Of a DNA stretch of 5,126 bases, positions 1 to 5,126 are shown piece after piece (the first letter of the stretch is position 1; every line of letters starts with the position of its first letter). A program made the translations under genes and the position numbers. The notes under the pieces were generated by a model. The model was not told where the DNA came from and searched no databases. It worked only from the letters and a program-made list of their open reading frames with translations. The DNA is taken from contig JAODLU010000175.1 of the NCBI GenBank assembly GCA_025464125.1, forward strand, positions 1 through 5,126, read 5' to 3'. This stretch comes from Microbacteriaceae bacterium (GTDB taxonomy: Bacteria; Actinomycetota; Actinomycetes; Actinomycetales; Microbacteriaceae).

Positions 1-298
1 CTGCCAGTCGCACCGCGGTCGCGGCGAATCCGCCATCGTTCGAGGCAACGAGTACTGCCGCACCGGCCGGGAGCCCAAGGCCGGTGATGGCCAGCACGAG
101 TGCGTCTGTGCCGTTGGCGCAACCGACTACGTGTCCGCCGCCAATGTAGTTGGCGAAGGCGCTCTCGAAGGCGGCGACCGCCGGACCGCCGATCCACGGC
201 CCGTCCCTCAGAACGCTGGCGATGGCCTGATCGACGGCGCTGCGTTCTTCGGGTGCGAGCCGCGTTGGTGTGGCCTGCGGCACATCTCCGGTCAGCAC
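1..298 (-). CDS. DegT/DnrJ/EryC1-family PLP aminotransferase, N-terminal part only
   Basis: The reverse strand encodes 99 codons running off the left edge. The fragment starts VLTGDVPQATPTRLAPEE and contains DGPWIGGPAVAAFE (about residues 32-45), then CANGTDAL (60-67), then VLVASNDGGFAATAV (82-96). The order of an N-terminal helix, the 'GP..AAFE' segment, the GTDAL phosphate-contacting loop and the following strand is that of sugar-nucleotide aminotransferases such as QdtB/FdtB/WecE. These transfer an amino group from glutamate to a keto-sugar nucleotide in the cytoplasm. The PLP lysine lies beyond the window, so activity cannot be confirmed. The GTG at 298 is preferred because it precedes the conserved region, but its ribosome binding site is weak and an in-frame GTG at 283 is possible. 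The gene lies 31 bp downstream of the acyltransferase stop on the same strand, so the two are probably co-transcribed. The family call is firm; the substrate (3-keto or 4-keto sugar) is unknown. Confidence 0.85.
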   Translation of the reverse strand, partial: MLTGDVPQATPTRLAPEERSAVDQAIASVLRDGPWIGGPAVAAFESAFANYIGGGHVVGCANGTDALVLAITGLGLPAGAAVLVASNDGGFAATAVRLA

Positions 299-329
299 GT
301 ATGCGCCACAACTGTCGGCGTCGGCGCCA

Positions 330-983
330 TCACGCGGTCGCGCAGTGGGGACATGTGTCCTCGGTCCAATCGATCTCGACCCGGCGAAGTACGGTGGCCG
401 GATTGCCGACCACGATGGCGCCTTCGTCGACGTTCCTGGTCACGACAGCGCCAGCCCCGACTGTGGCCCCGCGCCCGATGGTGATGCCAGGAAGAATCGT
501 TGCTCCGGATCCGACGAAGGCGCGGGTCATCACGATGACCCCACCAGCCAGCACTGCTCCCGGCCCCACGGATGCGGCGAACCCGAGGCGGCTGTCATGG
601 CCGATGGAGGCTGACCTGTTGACGTTGCAGTGGCATCCGATCATGGCATGTGACCCGATGACCACACCTGCGTTCACATAGGCACCATGTCGCACCACGA
701 CAGTGCTGGCGACGATGGCCGTGGGGTCTACGACGTCGATCGGGGTGGAAAACCCCGCATCGCGGGCGGCCTTCGCGGCGTCTGCTCGAGCATCAGCCGA
801 CGAGAGGCCGATCACGAAAGGACCACGCTGGGCCTCGTCGATGGACGTGAGGGGCAGCCGTTCGTCGGCTCCGCCGAAGTTGTCGATGCAGACCGGATCC
901 TTGCCGAGACGGGTGACGGATTCGACAACATCCCAGGCATATGGCGACGCGACCGCGAACACCGCCACCGACCCGATTTGCAC
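330..983 (-). CDS. NeuD/PglD-like sugar acyltransferase with hexapeptide repeats
   Basis: This is a 217-aa protein. Residues 1-85 form an alpha/beta N-terminal domain (SVAVFAVASPYAWDVVE, 5-21) as in NeuD/PglD, which binds the sugar nucleotide. From about residue 86 to 200 it shows left-handed beta-helix hexapeptide repeats, for example AIVASTVVV, ASIGHD, ILPGITIGRGATVGAGAVVT and the closing VVGNPATVLRR (191-201). In the family these coils bind acyl-CoA. His129 in SIGHD sits where the catalytic-base histidine of PglD-type enzymes is found. The expected reaction is acetyl-CoA (or another acyl-CoA) plus an amino-sugar nucleotide giving an N-acyl sugar; some relatives O-acylate instead. The start is the GTG at 983: an in-frame TAG lies at 995..993, and a -10 element places transcription start at this codon. 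Two oddities are noted: the usual GxGG-type loop near the N-terminus is replaced by AVASPYA, and a tail ending CPHCATA follows the helix. The adjacent aminotransferase supports an amino-sugar role. Confidence 0.9.
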   Translation of the reverse strand: MQIGSVAVFAVASPYAWDVVESVTRLGKDPVCIDNFGGADERLPLTSIDEAQRGPFVIGLSSADARADAAKAARDAGFSTPIDVVDPTAIVASTVVVRHGAYVNAGVVIGSHAMIGCHCNVNRSASIGHDSRLGFAASVGPGAVLAGGVIVMTRAFVGSGATILPGITIGRGATVGAGAVVTRNVDEGAIVVGNPATVLRRVEIDWTEDTCPHCATA

Positions 984-989
984 GTGGAA

Positions 990-995
990 AGCCTA
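990..995 (-). promoter_or_regulatory. -10 element TAGGCT giving a likely leaderless mRNA for the acyltransferase
   Basis: On the reverse strand TAGGCT (995..990) matches the actinobacterial TANNNT -10 pattern. It is followed by six bases, TTCCAC, and then the GTG start at 983. Initiation seven bases after the -10 would fall on the G of that start codon, giving an mRNA without a 5' leader. No convincing -35 hexamer is seen at the right distance, which is common for such promoters. There is no good ribosome binding site upstream, which fits leaderless translation. This is prediction from position only. Confidence 0.5.
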
Positions 996-1038
996 TCGCG
1001 GGGGCATGCAGCGAGCCGGGATATGGCGCAGTGACCGA

Positions 1039-1078
1039 TTTGGTGACATTTTCGGTAAAACGAAGAACTGTCAACAAA
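1039..1078. promoter_or_regulatory. imperfect inverted repeat in the divergent intergenic region (possible operator)
   Basis: TTTGGTGACA (1039-1048) and TGTCAACAAA (1069-1078) are reverse complements at 9 of 10 positions, separated by 20 bases. The centres of the arms lie about 30 bp apart, close to three helical turns, so a dimeric regulator could bind both on one face. Each arm also contains a -35-like hexamer pointing inward: GTGACA on the plus strand (1043-1048) and a perfect TTGACA on the minus strand (1074..1069). No good -10 follows either at a normal distance. The spacer contains TTTTCGGTAAAA (1049-1060), itself a short inverted repeat. Operator function is inferred. Confidence 0.35.
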
Positions 1079-1086
1079 GAGCCCGC

Positions 1087-1092
1087 TACTAT
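1087..1092 (+). promoter_or_regulatory. candidate -10 (TACTAT) for the RgpF-family gene
   Basis: TACTAT fits the TANNNT pattern and is the best -10-like hexamer in the divergent gap on the plus strand. Initiation about seven bases downstream, near 1099, would give a leader of roughly 50 bases before the ATG at 1152. No good -35 is present at 16-18 bp spacing, so the assignment is weak. Confidence 0.25.
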
Positions 1093-1131
1093 TGCGCAAA
1101 CCGCAGTTTTGTTGGGCAGGTTCGGAGACAG

Positions 1132-1155
1132 ATGTACGGGCGGCGCGCTGCATGA
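1132..1155 (+). CDS. possible 7-residue leader ORF overlapping the RgpF-family start
   Basis: ATG at 1132 opens a seven-codon frame (MYGRRAA) that ends in TGA at 1153-1155. The stop overlaps the ATG at 1152 of the next gene as ATGA. GGAGA at 1124-1128 lies just upstream, although the gap to the ATG is short. By contrast, the ATG at 1152 has only the weak GGGCGG upstream. This arrangement would allow translational coupling, with ribosomes terminating and restarting on the large gene. The peptide has no recognisable function, and chance is a real alternative for so short a frame. Confidence 0.25.
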   Translation: MYGRRAA

Positions 1156-3362
1156 AGAGGATAGGCATCTACTTCTTCTACGACCACGAGGGTGTGGTCG
1201 ATCGCTACGTGACCCATTTTCTCGAAGCGATGTCCCCGTCGTTCGACCAGATCCTCGTCGTGTGCAACGGTTCGCTCACCGCAGAGGGCCGGGAAACCTT
1301 CCAGGCGCTGCCGAACACATCGCTGCTCGTGCGCCCGAACACCGGCTTCGACGTGTGGGCTTATCGCACCGGACTGCTGCATCTCGGCTGGGACGCGCTG
1401 CAGGCATATGACGAGCTCGTGCTCATGAACTTCACGATCATGGGGCCGGTTAACTCGTTCGATGACATGTTCGCTGAGATGGACGGCCGCGACGTCGACT
1501 TCTGGGGCATGACCGTTCACAATGGCACAATCGTCGACCCGTGGGGGCTGATGCCAGAGGGGTACATCCCGCTTCACCTTCAGTCGCACTTTCTGGCCAT
1601 CCGCCGTTCCCTGTTCGCGACGCCCGAGTTCCAGAATTACTGGATCAGGATGGGCCCGATCCGGTCGTACCACGAGGCCATCGCCAAGCACGAAGCTCTC
1701 TTCACGCAGCGGTTTGAGCGGATGGGCTTCCGGTGGGCCTCCTATGTCGACACCGCCGATCAGAAAGAGGTGGGGTACTACCCGCTCTACAACCAGCCAG
1801 TCGACCTGATCGAGAACCGTCTGTCACCGGTCTTCAAGCGCAAGATGTTTTTGTCGAGTCCGGCCGCCTACCTCGACGAGAACGCGAACCAGGTCGCGCA
1901 TGACCTGTTCGACTACCTGCGAGAGTCTGGCAAGTACGACGTCGAATACATCCTCGAGCACATCGTCCGAAGTGCAGACATCGGCGACATCCGGTCATCC
2001 CTCCTGCTCGACAGGGTCATTGAGCCAGCCAAAGTCGCGCTGCAACCTCGCCCGCGCATAGCGGTGTTCGTCGAGGCAGAGGCGCACGGCCTGCGCGAGA
2101 TCCTGTCACGCGTGCAGGCTGCAGTGCCCGGCGCCGAGCTCATCGTGCTCGGGTCGCCAGACGATGCCGGCGCGTATGCGGGCATCCGGATGGTTGCTGT
2201 CGATGCCCTCGGACCACTGGCCACAGCCTTCGAGCTGGCGAGGGCCTTCGAGTTCGCCGCCTATTGCGGCGCAACAGAAAGCCTTGTGACCTTCCCGCAG
2301 ACGATCGAGCTCGCTCGCCGTGACCAGGTGCTCGATGCCATGTTCTACGACTTCGCCTTCGTGGACGGTCTCATTGCAGAGCTGCGGGCGAACACTCGAG
2401 TCGGTCTTGTCTTTCCGCCCCCGCCGATTCACGCCGGCCACTTCGGCAACGTGGCCCACGGGTGGCGGGGGCAGTTCAAACCGGTCGACGAGGCTCTCAC
2501 CGTCGCCGGAATAACCGTTCGGCGTTCCCACGACCGCCCGATGGGCTACCCGGAATCGAACTCGTTCTGGTTTCGTCCAACTGCATTCGAGGGCGTGGAA
2601 GCTGTTCTCGCAGGGCTCGGCGAGAACGAGGATGCCGTCGCGACCAGGACCGGCCAGCTGTTGCTGCTGCCACTCATCGCGCAGTCGCATGGATATCTCT
2701 CGCACGAGGTCATGCCCTCCGCCATCGCCAACAACCGCATGACCACGATGCGGTACTACCTGGAACGGCTCGGAGCGGCATGGGCGCCCGGCGCAGGCGA
2801 ATATTTCCGCGAGGTCGAGCACGGCCTCGCATCCGCCGCCCAGGCTCGGGGTGTCTCGACCGGCGTCGGCCTTCGTGCCCGCATGTACTTCGACACCAGG
2901 CACGGCTATACGGAATACGAGTCAGTGCCGGTCGAAGGGTATGCGCAGATCGACGGCTCCCTTCGCTTCGAGGCGTCCATTCCGCCCGGCGTCGTCTCGG
3001 CCCGATTCGATCCGGTAGACGGGTTCGCCTGTGTCTGCAGCGGAGTCAGCGCCGGCAACCATAAAATCAAGCCGATCAACCACCGCCGGGTTCGTGGCTA
3101 TGACGTATTCGCCGTCGGTGATCCGCAGTACCAGATCGACGGCCCTTTCCCCGAAGGCGACCTCCTGGTCGTGACCGTGCAGCACCTGTACCCGGTAACA
3201 GGCGCCGAATGGATGCAGCACCTCTTCCCGACCAGGCGGCACCTGCCATCCATGCTCGCGAGAGTCATGCGCCGCATGGGGGACTCCGCGCGATCCCGGC
3301 AGCGGGCAAGGACCCCCGACGACATCGGTCTGCCGAGCCCGTGGGTCGACGACTTCGAATAG
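1152..3362 (+). CDS. rhamnan synthesis F (RgpF) family protein
   Basis: This is a 736-aa cytoplasmic-looking protein with no signal peptide or membrane segment. Residues 1-290 match the RgpF first lobe: MKRIGIYFFYDHEG at the start, RPNTGFDVWAYRTGL (61-75), LVLMNFTIMGPV (89-100), DVDFWGMT (114-121) and PEGYIPLHLQSHFLAIRR (135-152). Residues 301-560 resemble the second lobe, with GLVFPPPP (418-425) and SNSFWFRPTAF (469-479). Residues 574-690 form a beta-rich module beginning ARMYFDTRHGYTE. The tail is basic (RVMRRMGDSARSRQRAR) and then acidic. RgpF proteins take part in building rhamnose-type cell-wall glycans; the acceptor and donor here are unknown. ATG 1152 is chosen because homology begins there. 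A TTG at 1092 would add 20 residues unlike the family. Oddity: the second lobe lacks motifs I expect there (see findings). The gene diverges from the acyltransferase operon, suggesting one shared glycan locus. Confidence 0.88.
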   Translation: MKRIGIYFFYDHEGVVDRYVTHFLEAMSPSFDQILVVCNGSLTAEGRETFQALPNTSLLVRPNTGFDVWAYRTGLLHLGWDALQAYDELVLMNFTIMGPVNSFDDMFAEMDGRDVDFWGMTVHNGTIVDPWGLMPEGYIPLHLQSHFLAIRRSLFATPEFQNYWIRMGPIRSYHEAIAKHEALFTQRFERMGFRWASYVDTADQKEVGYYPLYNQPVDLIENRLSPVFKRKMFLSSPAAYLDENANQVAHDLFDYLRESGKYDVEYILEHIVRSADIGDIRSSLLLDRVIEPAKVALQPRPRIAVFVEAEAHGLREILSRVQAAVPGAELIVLGSPDDAGAYAGIRMVAVDALGPLATAFELARAFEFAAYCGATESLVTFPQTIELARRDQVLDAMFYDFAFVDGLIAELRANTRVGLVFPPPPIHAGHFGNVAHGWRGQFKPVDEALTVAGITVRRSHDRPMGYPESNSFWFRPTAFEGVEAVLAGLGENEDAVATRTGQLLLLPLIAQSHGYLSHEVMPSAIANNRMTTMRYYLERLGAAWAPGAGEYFREVEHGLASAAQARGVSTGVGLRARMYFDTRHGYTEYESVPVEGYAQIDGSLRFEASIPPGVVSARFDPVDGFACVCSGVSAGNHKIKPINHRRVRGYDVFAVGDPQYQIDGPFPEGDLLVVTVQHLYPVTGAEWMQHLFPTRRHLPSMLARVMRRMGDSARSRQRARTPDDIGLPSPWVDDFE

Positions 3363-3370
3363 TTGCACCG

Positions 3371-3376
3371 TAGGCT
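3371..3376 (+). promoter_or_regulatory. candidate -10 (TAGGCT) for glpD
   Basis: TAGGCT follows the RgpF-family stop by eight bases and is identical to the -10 proposed for the acyltransferase on the other strand. Initiation near 3383 would give a leader of about 18 bases carrying the ribosome binding site. A weak -35-like TCGACG (3346-3351) lies 19 bp upstream, inside the end of the RgpF-family gene. glpD could therefore be transcribed on its own, although read-through is not excluded because no terminator hairpin is seen in the 38-bp gap. Confidence 0.4.
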
Positions 3377-3388
3377 GGAGGGGCAATC

Positions 3389-3395
3389 AAGGAGG
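3389..3395 (+). promoter_or_regulatory. strong ribosome binding site of glpD (AAGGAGG)
   Basis: AAGGAGG is a perfect anti-16S match, five bases before the ATG at 3401, and it fixes that codon as the start. It is by far the best ribosome binding site in the window, fitting a well-expressed metabolic gene. Confidence 0.85.
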
Positions 3396-3400
3396 CTCCA

Positions 3401-5126
3401 ATGGCCAGGCTCAAGTCGGTAACCCGCTCGGCGAAACTTGGCCCGGAGGAGCGTGCCGCGGCCATTTCAGTGCTGCGTGACAAAGAGCTGGACATCCTCG
3501 TCGTCGGGGGCGGAATCGTCGGCACCGGGGCGGCGCTCGATGCAGTGACACGCGGGCTCCGCGTGGGCATAGTCGAAGGCCGGGACTGGGCGAGCGGAAC
3601 ATCGAGCCGGTCATCGAAACTTGTGCACGGTGGCATCCGCTACCTGGAGCAGCTGGACTTTCGTCTCGTGCGTGAGGCGCTGAAAGAGCGCGGCCTGCTG
3701 CTGCAGCGCATCGCCCCGCATCTCGTGAAGCCCGTGCGCTTTCTCTACCCGCTCAACCACCGCATCTGGGAACGCATCTACATCGGCGCCGGCATGCTGC
3801 TCTACGACGTGCTGAGCTACACCGGCGGTCGCCCCCCTGGAGTGCCGCACCACCGCCATCTCACGAAGACGCAGGTGATGCGCGCGGCTCCATCGCTCGC
3901 GCACGACGCGATGATCGGTGGCATCACCTACTACGACGCCCAGGTGGACGACGCCCGCTACGTTGCGAATCTCGCGCGCACGGCATCTTTCTACGGTGCC
4001 CACGTGGCGTCCAGGGTCAAGGTCGAAGGGTTCCTGAAAGTCGGCGAACGTGTGGTCGGCGTGAAAGCACATGACCTTGAGACTGGCGAGAGGTTCGACA
4101 TCCGGGCCAAGCAGGTAGTGAACGCGACAGGCGTCTGGACCGATGACACCCAGTCGATGGTGGGAGAGCGCGGCCAGTTCAAGGTGAGGGCCTCAAAGGG
4201 AGTGCACCTCGTCGTGCCGCGGGACCGCTTCCAGTCGAAGGTAGGTCTCATCCTTCGCACCGAGAAGAGCGTGCTCTTCGTGATCCCGTGGGGCCGGCAC
4301 TGGCTCGTCGGCACCACCGACACCGACTGGCACCTCGACAAAGCGCACCCTGCGGCAACCGCTGCAGACATCGACTACATCCTCGAGCACGTCAACAAGG
4401 TGCTGGCTGTTCCGCTCACGCGTGACGATGTGGAGGGCGTGTACGCCGGCCTCCGCCCACTGCTCGCCGGAGAGTCTGACCAGACGTCGAAATTGTCGCG
4501 CGAGCACCTCGTCGCCCACACGGTGCCCGGCCTGGTCGTGATCGCCGGTGGCAAATGGACCACCTACCGCATCATGGCGAAGGATGCAGTCGACGAAGCC
4601 GTCGCAGCGCTCGACGGCAACGTGCCAGCCAGCGTCACCGAGAACATCAGCCTCCTCGGCGCGGAGGGCTATCACGCCGCCTGGAACAAGCGATCCAAGA
4701 TCGCCCGCGCATATGGCGTTCACAAGGTGCGCATCGAGCACCTGCTCAACCGCTACGGCGTGCTGACGGATGAACTGCTCGACATCATCCGCGAGACACC
4801 ATCACTGCAGAACCCGTTGCCGGGCGCCGACGACTACATCGAGGCAGAGGTGATCTACGCGGCCCGGTTCGAAGGAGCGCTGCACCTCGAAGATGTGCTG
4901 GCCCGCCGCACCCGCATCTCGATAGAGGCATGGGATCGCGGGGTATCTGCCGCGCCGGTGGTTGCAGCTCTCTTGGGTGCTGAACTCGGATGGGATGCCG
5001 CCCGCGTCGACAGCGAGATCAACCACTACCTGCGCCGGGTGCAGGCCGAGCGCGACAGCCAGCTCGAGCCTGACGACGAATCCGCCGACCGCGTGCGGCT
5101 CGAGGCGCCGGAGATCTACTCGGCGC
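3401..5126 (+). CDS. glpD: aerobic FAD-dependent glycerol-3-phosphate dehydrogenase, 3' end beyond window
   Basis: 575 codons are open to the window edge. The enzyme oxidises sn-glycerol 3-phosphate to dihydroxyacetone phosphate at the inner face of the membrane, passing electrons through FAD to the quinone pool. An N-terminal extension of about 30 residues precedes the Rossmann FAD-binding motif VGGGIVGTGAALDAVTRG (35-52) with Glu59 after the second strand. Next come SSKLVHGGIRYLE (71-83), a substrate/FAD-domain hallmark, VVNATGVWTDD (239-249) and GTTDTDW (304-310). GGKWTTYRIMA (383-393) is the second family signature. Residues 420-570 form the alpha-helical C-terminal domain. E. coli GlpD has about 500 residues, so with 575 here and an acidic, low-complexity end, little is probably missing. 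The gene lies 38 bp after the RgpF-family gene but is not functionally linked to glycan assembly. No frameshift or missing motif is visible. GlpA is less likely, since no GlpB/GlpC context is seen and the helical C-terminus fits GlpD. Confidence 0.95.
   Translation, partial: MARLKSVTRSAKLGPEERAAAISVLRDKELDILVVGGGIVGTGAALDAVTRGLRVGIVEGRDWASGTSSRSSKLVHGGIRYLEQLDFRLVREALKERGLLLQRIAPHLVKPVRFLYPLNHRIWERIYIGAGMLLYDVLSYTGGRPPGVPHHRHLTKTQVMRAAPSLAHDAMIGGITYYDAQVDDARYVANLARTASFYGAHVASRVKVEGFLKVGERVVGVKAHDLETGERFDIRAKQVVNATGVWTDDTQSMVGERGQFKVRASKGVHLVVPRDRFQSKVGLILRTEKSVLFVIPWGRHWLVGTTDTDWHLDKAHPAATAADIDYILEHVNKVLAVPLTRDDVEGVYAGLRPLLAGESDQTSKLSREHLVAHTVPGLVVIAGGKWTTYRIMAKDAVDEAVAALDGNVPASVTENISLLGAEGYHAAWNKRSKIARAYGVHKVRIEHLLNRYGVLTDELLDIIRETPSLQNPLPGADDYIEAEVIYAARFEGALHLEDVLARRTRISIEAWDRGVSAAPVVAALLGAELGWDAARVDSEINHYLRRVQAERDSQLEPDDESADRVRLEAPEIYSA

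Noticed and set aside
292..330. ATG at 330 (minus strand) overlapping the acyltransferase stop as TGATG, an apparently ideal coupled start for the aminotransferase.
   Set aside because: That frame closes at a TGA after 12 codons and is not the aminotransferase frame.
100..681. Open plus-strand frame of 193 codons opposite the acyltransferase.
   Set aside because: It is arginine/proline-rich with no family resemblance and is antisense to a clearly recognised gene, a typical GC-rich shadow.
1069..1074. Perfect TTGACA on the minus strand as the -35 of the main acyltransferase promoter.
   Set aside because: No acceptable -10 lies 16-19 bp downstream. It is better explained as part of the inverted-repeat arm, although a weak promoter cannot be excluded.
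1092..1151. TTG at 1092 as an upstream start for the RgpF-family gene, adding 20 residues.
   Set aside because: The extra residues (RKPQFCWAGSE...) do not look like the family N-terminus. The homology begins exactly at MKRIGIYFFY, and the TTG would overlap the best -10 candidate.
1428..1454. First lobe of the RgpF-family protein reads MNFTIMGP where many RgpF proteins have an aspartate after the asparagine.
   Set aside because: From memory, a whole RgpF subfamily carries an aromatic residue here (NYTIMGP-like), so this is probably subfamily normal rather than a lost residue.
3611..4741. Long minus-strand open frames opposite glpD (3611-4072, 4193-4741).
   Set aside because: glpD is unmistakable on the plus strand through both signature motifs. 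The antisense frames follow from its codon bias and show no recognisable domains.

Overview
The window comes from a high-GC bacterium. Codon third positions are strongly G/C biased, GTG starts occur, and two TANNNT-type -10 elements read TAGGCT, one placed exactly for a leaderless mRNA. The FAD-dependent glycerol-3-phosphate dehydrogenase is also longer than the E. coli enzyme. Together these point to an actinomycete. A family such as Microbacteriaceae is plausible, but that is inference only.

Layout, left to right: (1) On the minus strand, reading leftwards, lie a sugar N/O-acyltransferase of the NeuD/PglD left-handed beta-helix type (983..330) and, 31 bp downstream of its stop, the N-terminal third of a DegT/DnrJ/EryC1-type aminotransferase (298 to beyond base 1). 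(2) A divergent intergenic region of about 168 bp (984..1151) is visibly more AT-rich. It holds a leaderless-type -10 for the acyltransferase, an imperfect inverted repeat and a tiny leader ORF that runs into the next gene. (3) On the plus strand is a 736-aa rhamnan synthesis F (RgpF) family protein (1152..3362). (4) After a 38-bp gap with its own -10 and a strong ribosome binding site is glpD (3401 to beyond 5126), cut by the window edge very near its probable C-terminus.

Inference on how they fit: the aminotransferase and acyltransferase are a classic pair for making an N-acylated amino sugar on a nucleotide carrier, and RgpF-family proteins act in assembling rhamnose-containing or related cell-wall glycans. 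The left two thirds therefore looks like one edge of a surface-polysaccharide locus with two diverging transcription units. glpD is central lipid/glycerol metabolism and most likely marks the chromosomal border of that locus.

I found no RNA genes, mobile elements, CRISPR arrays or defence-type system. The most interesting points are the apparent loss of catalytic-type motifs in the second lobe of the RgpF protein, the divergent control region, and the odd termini of the acyltransferase.
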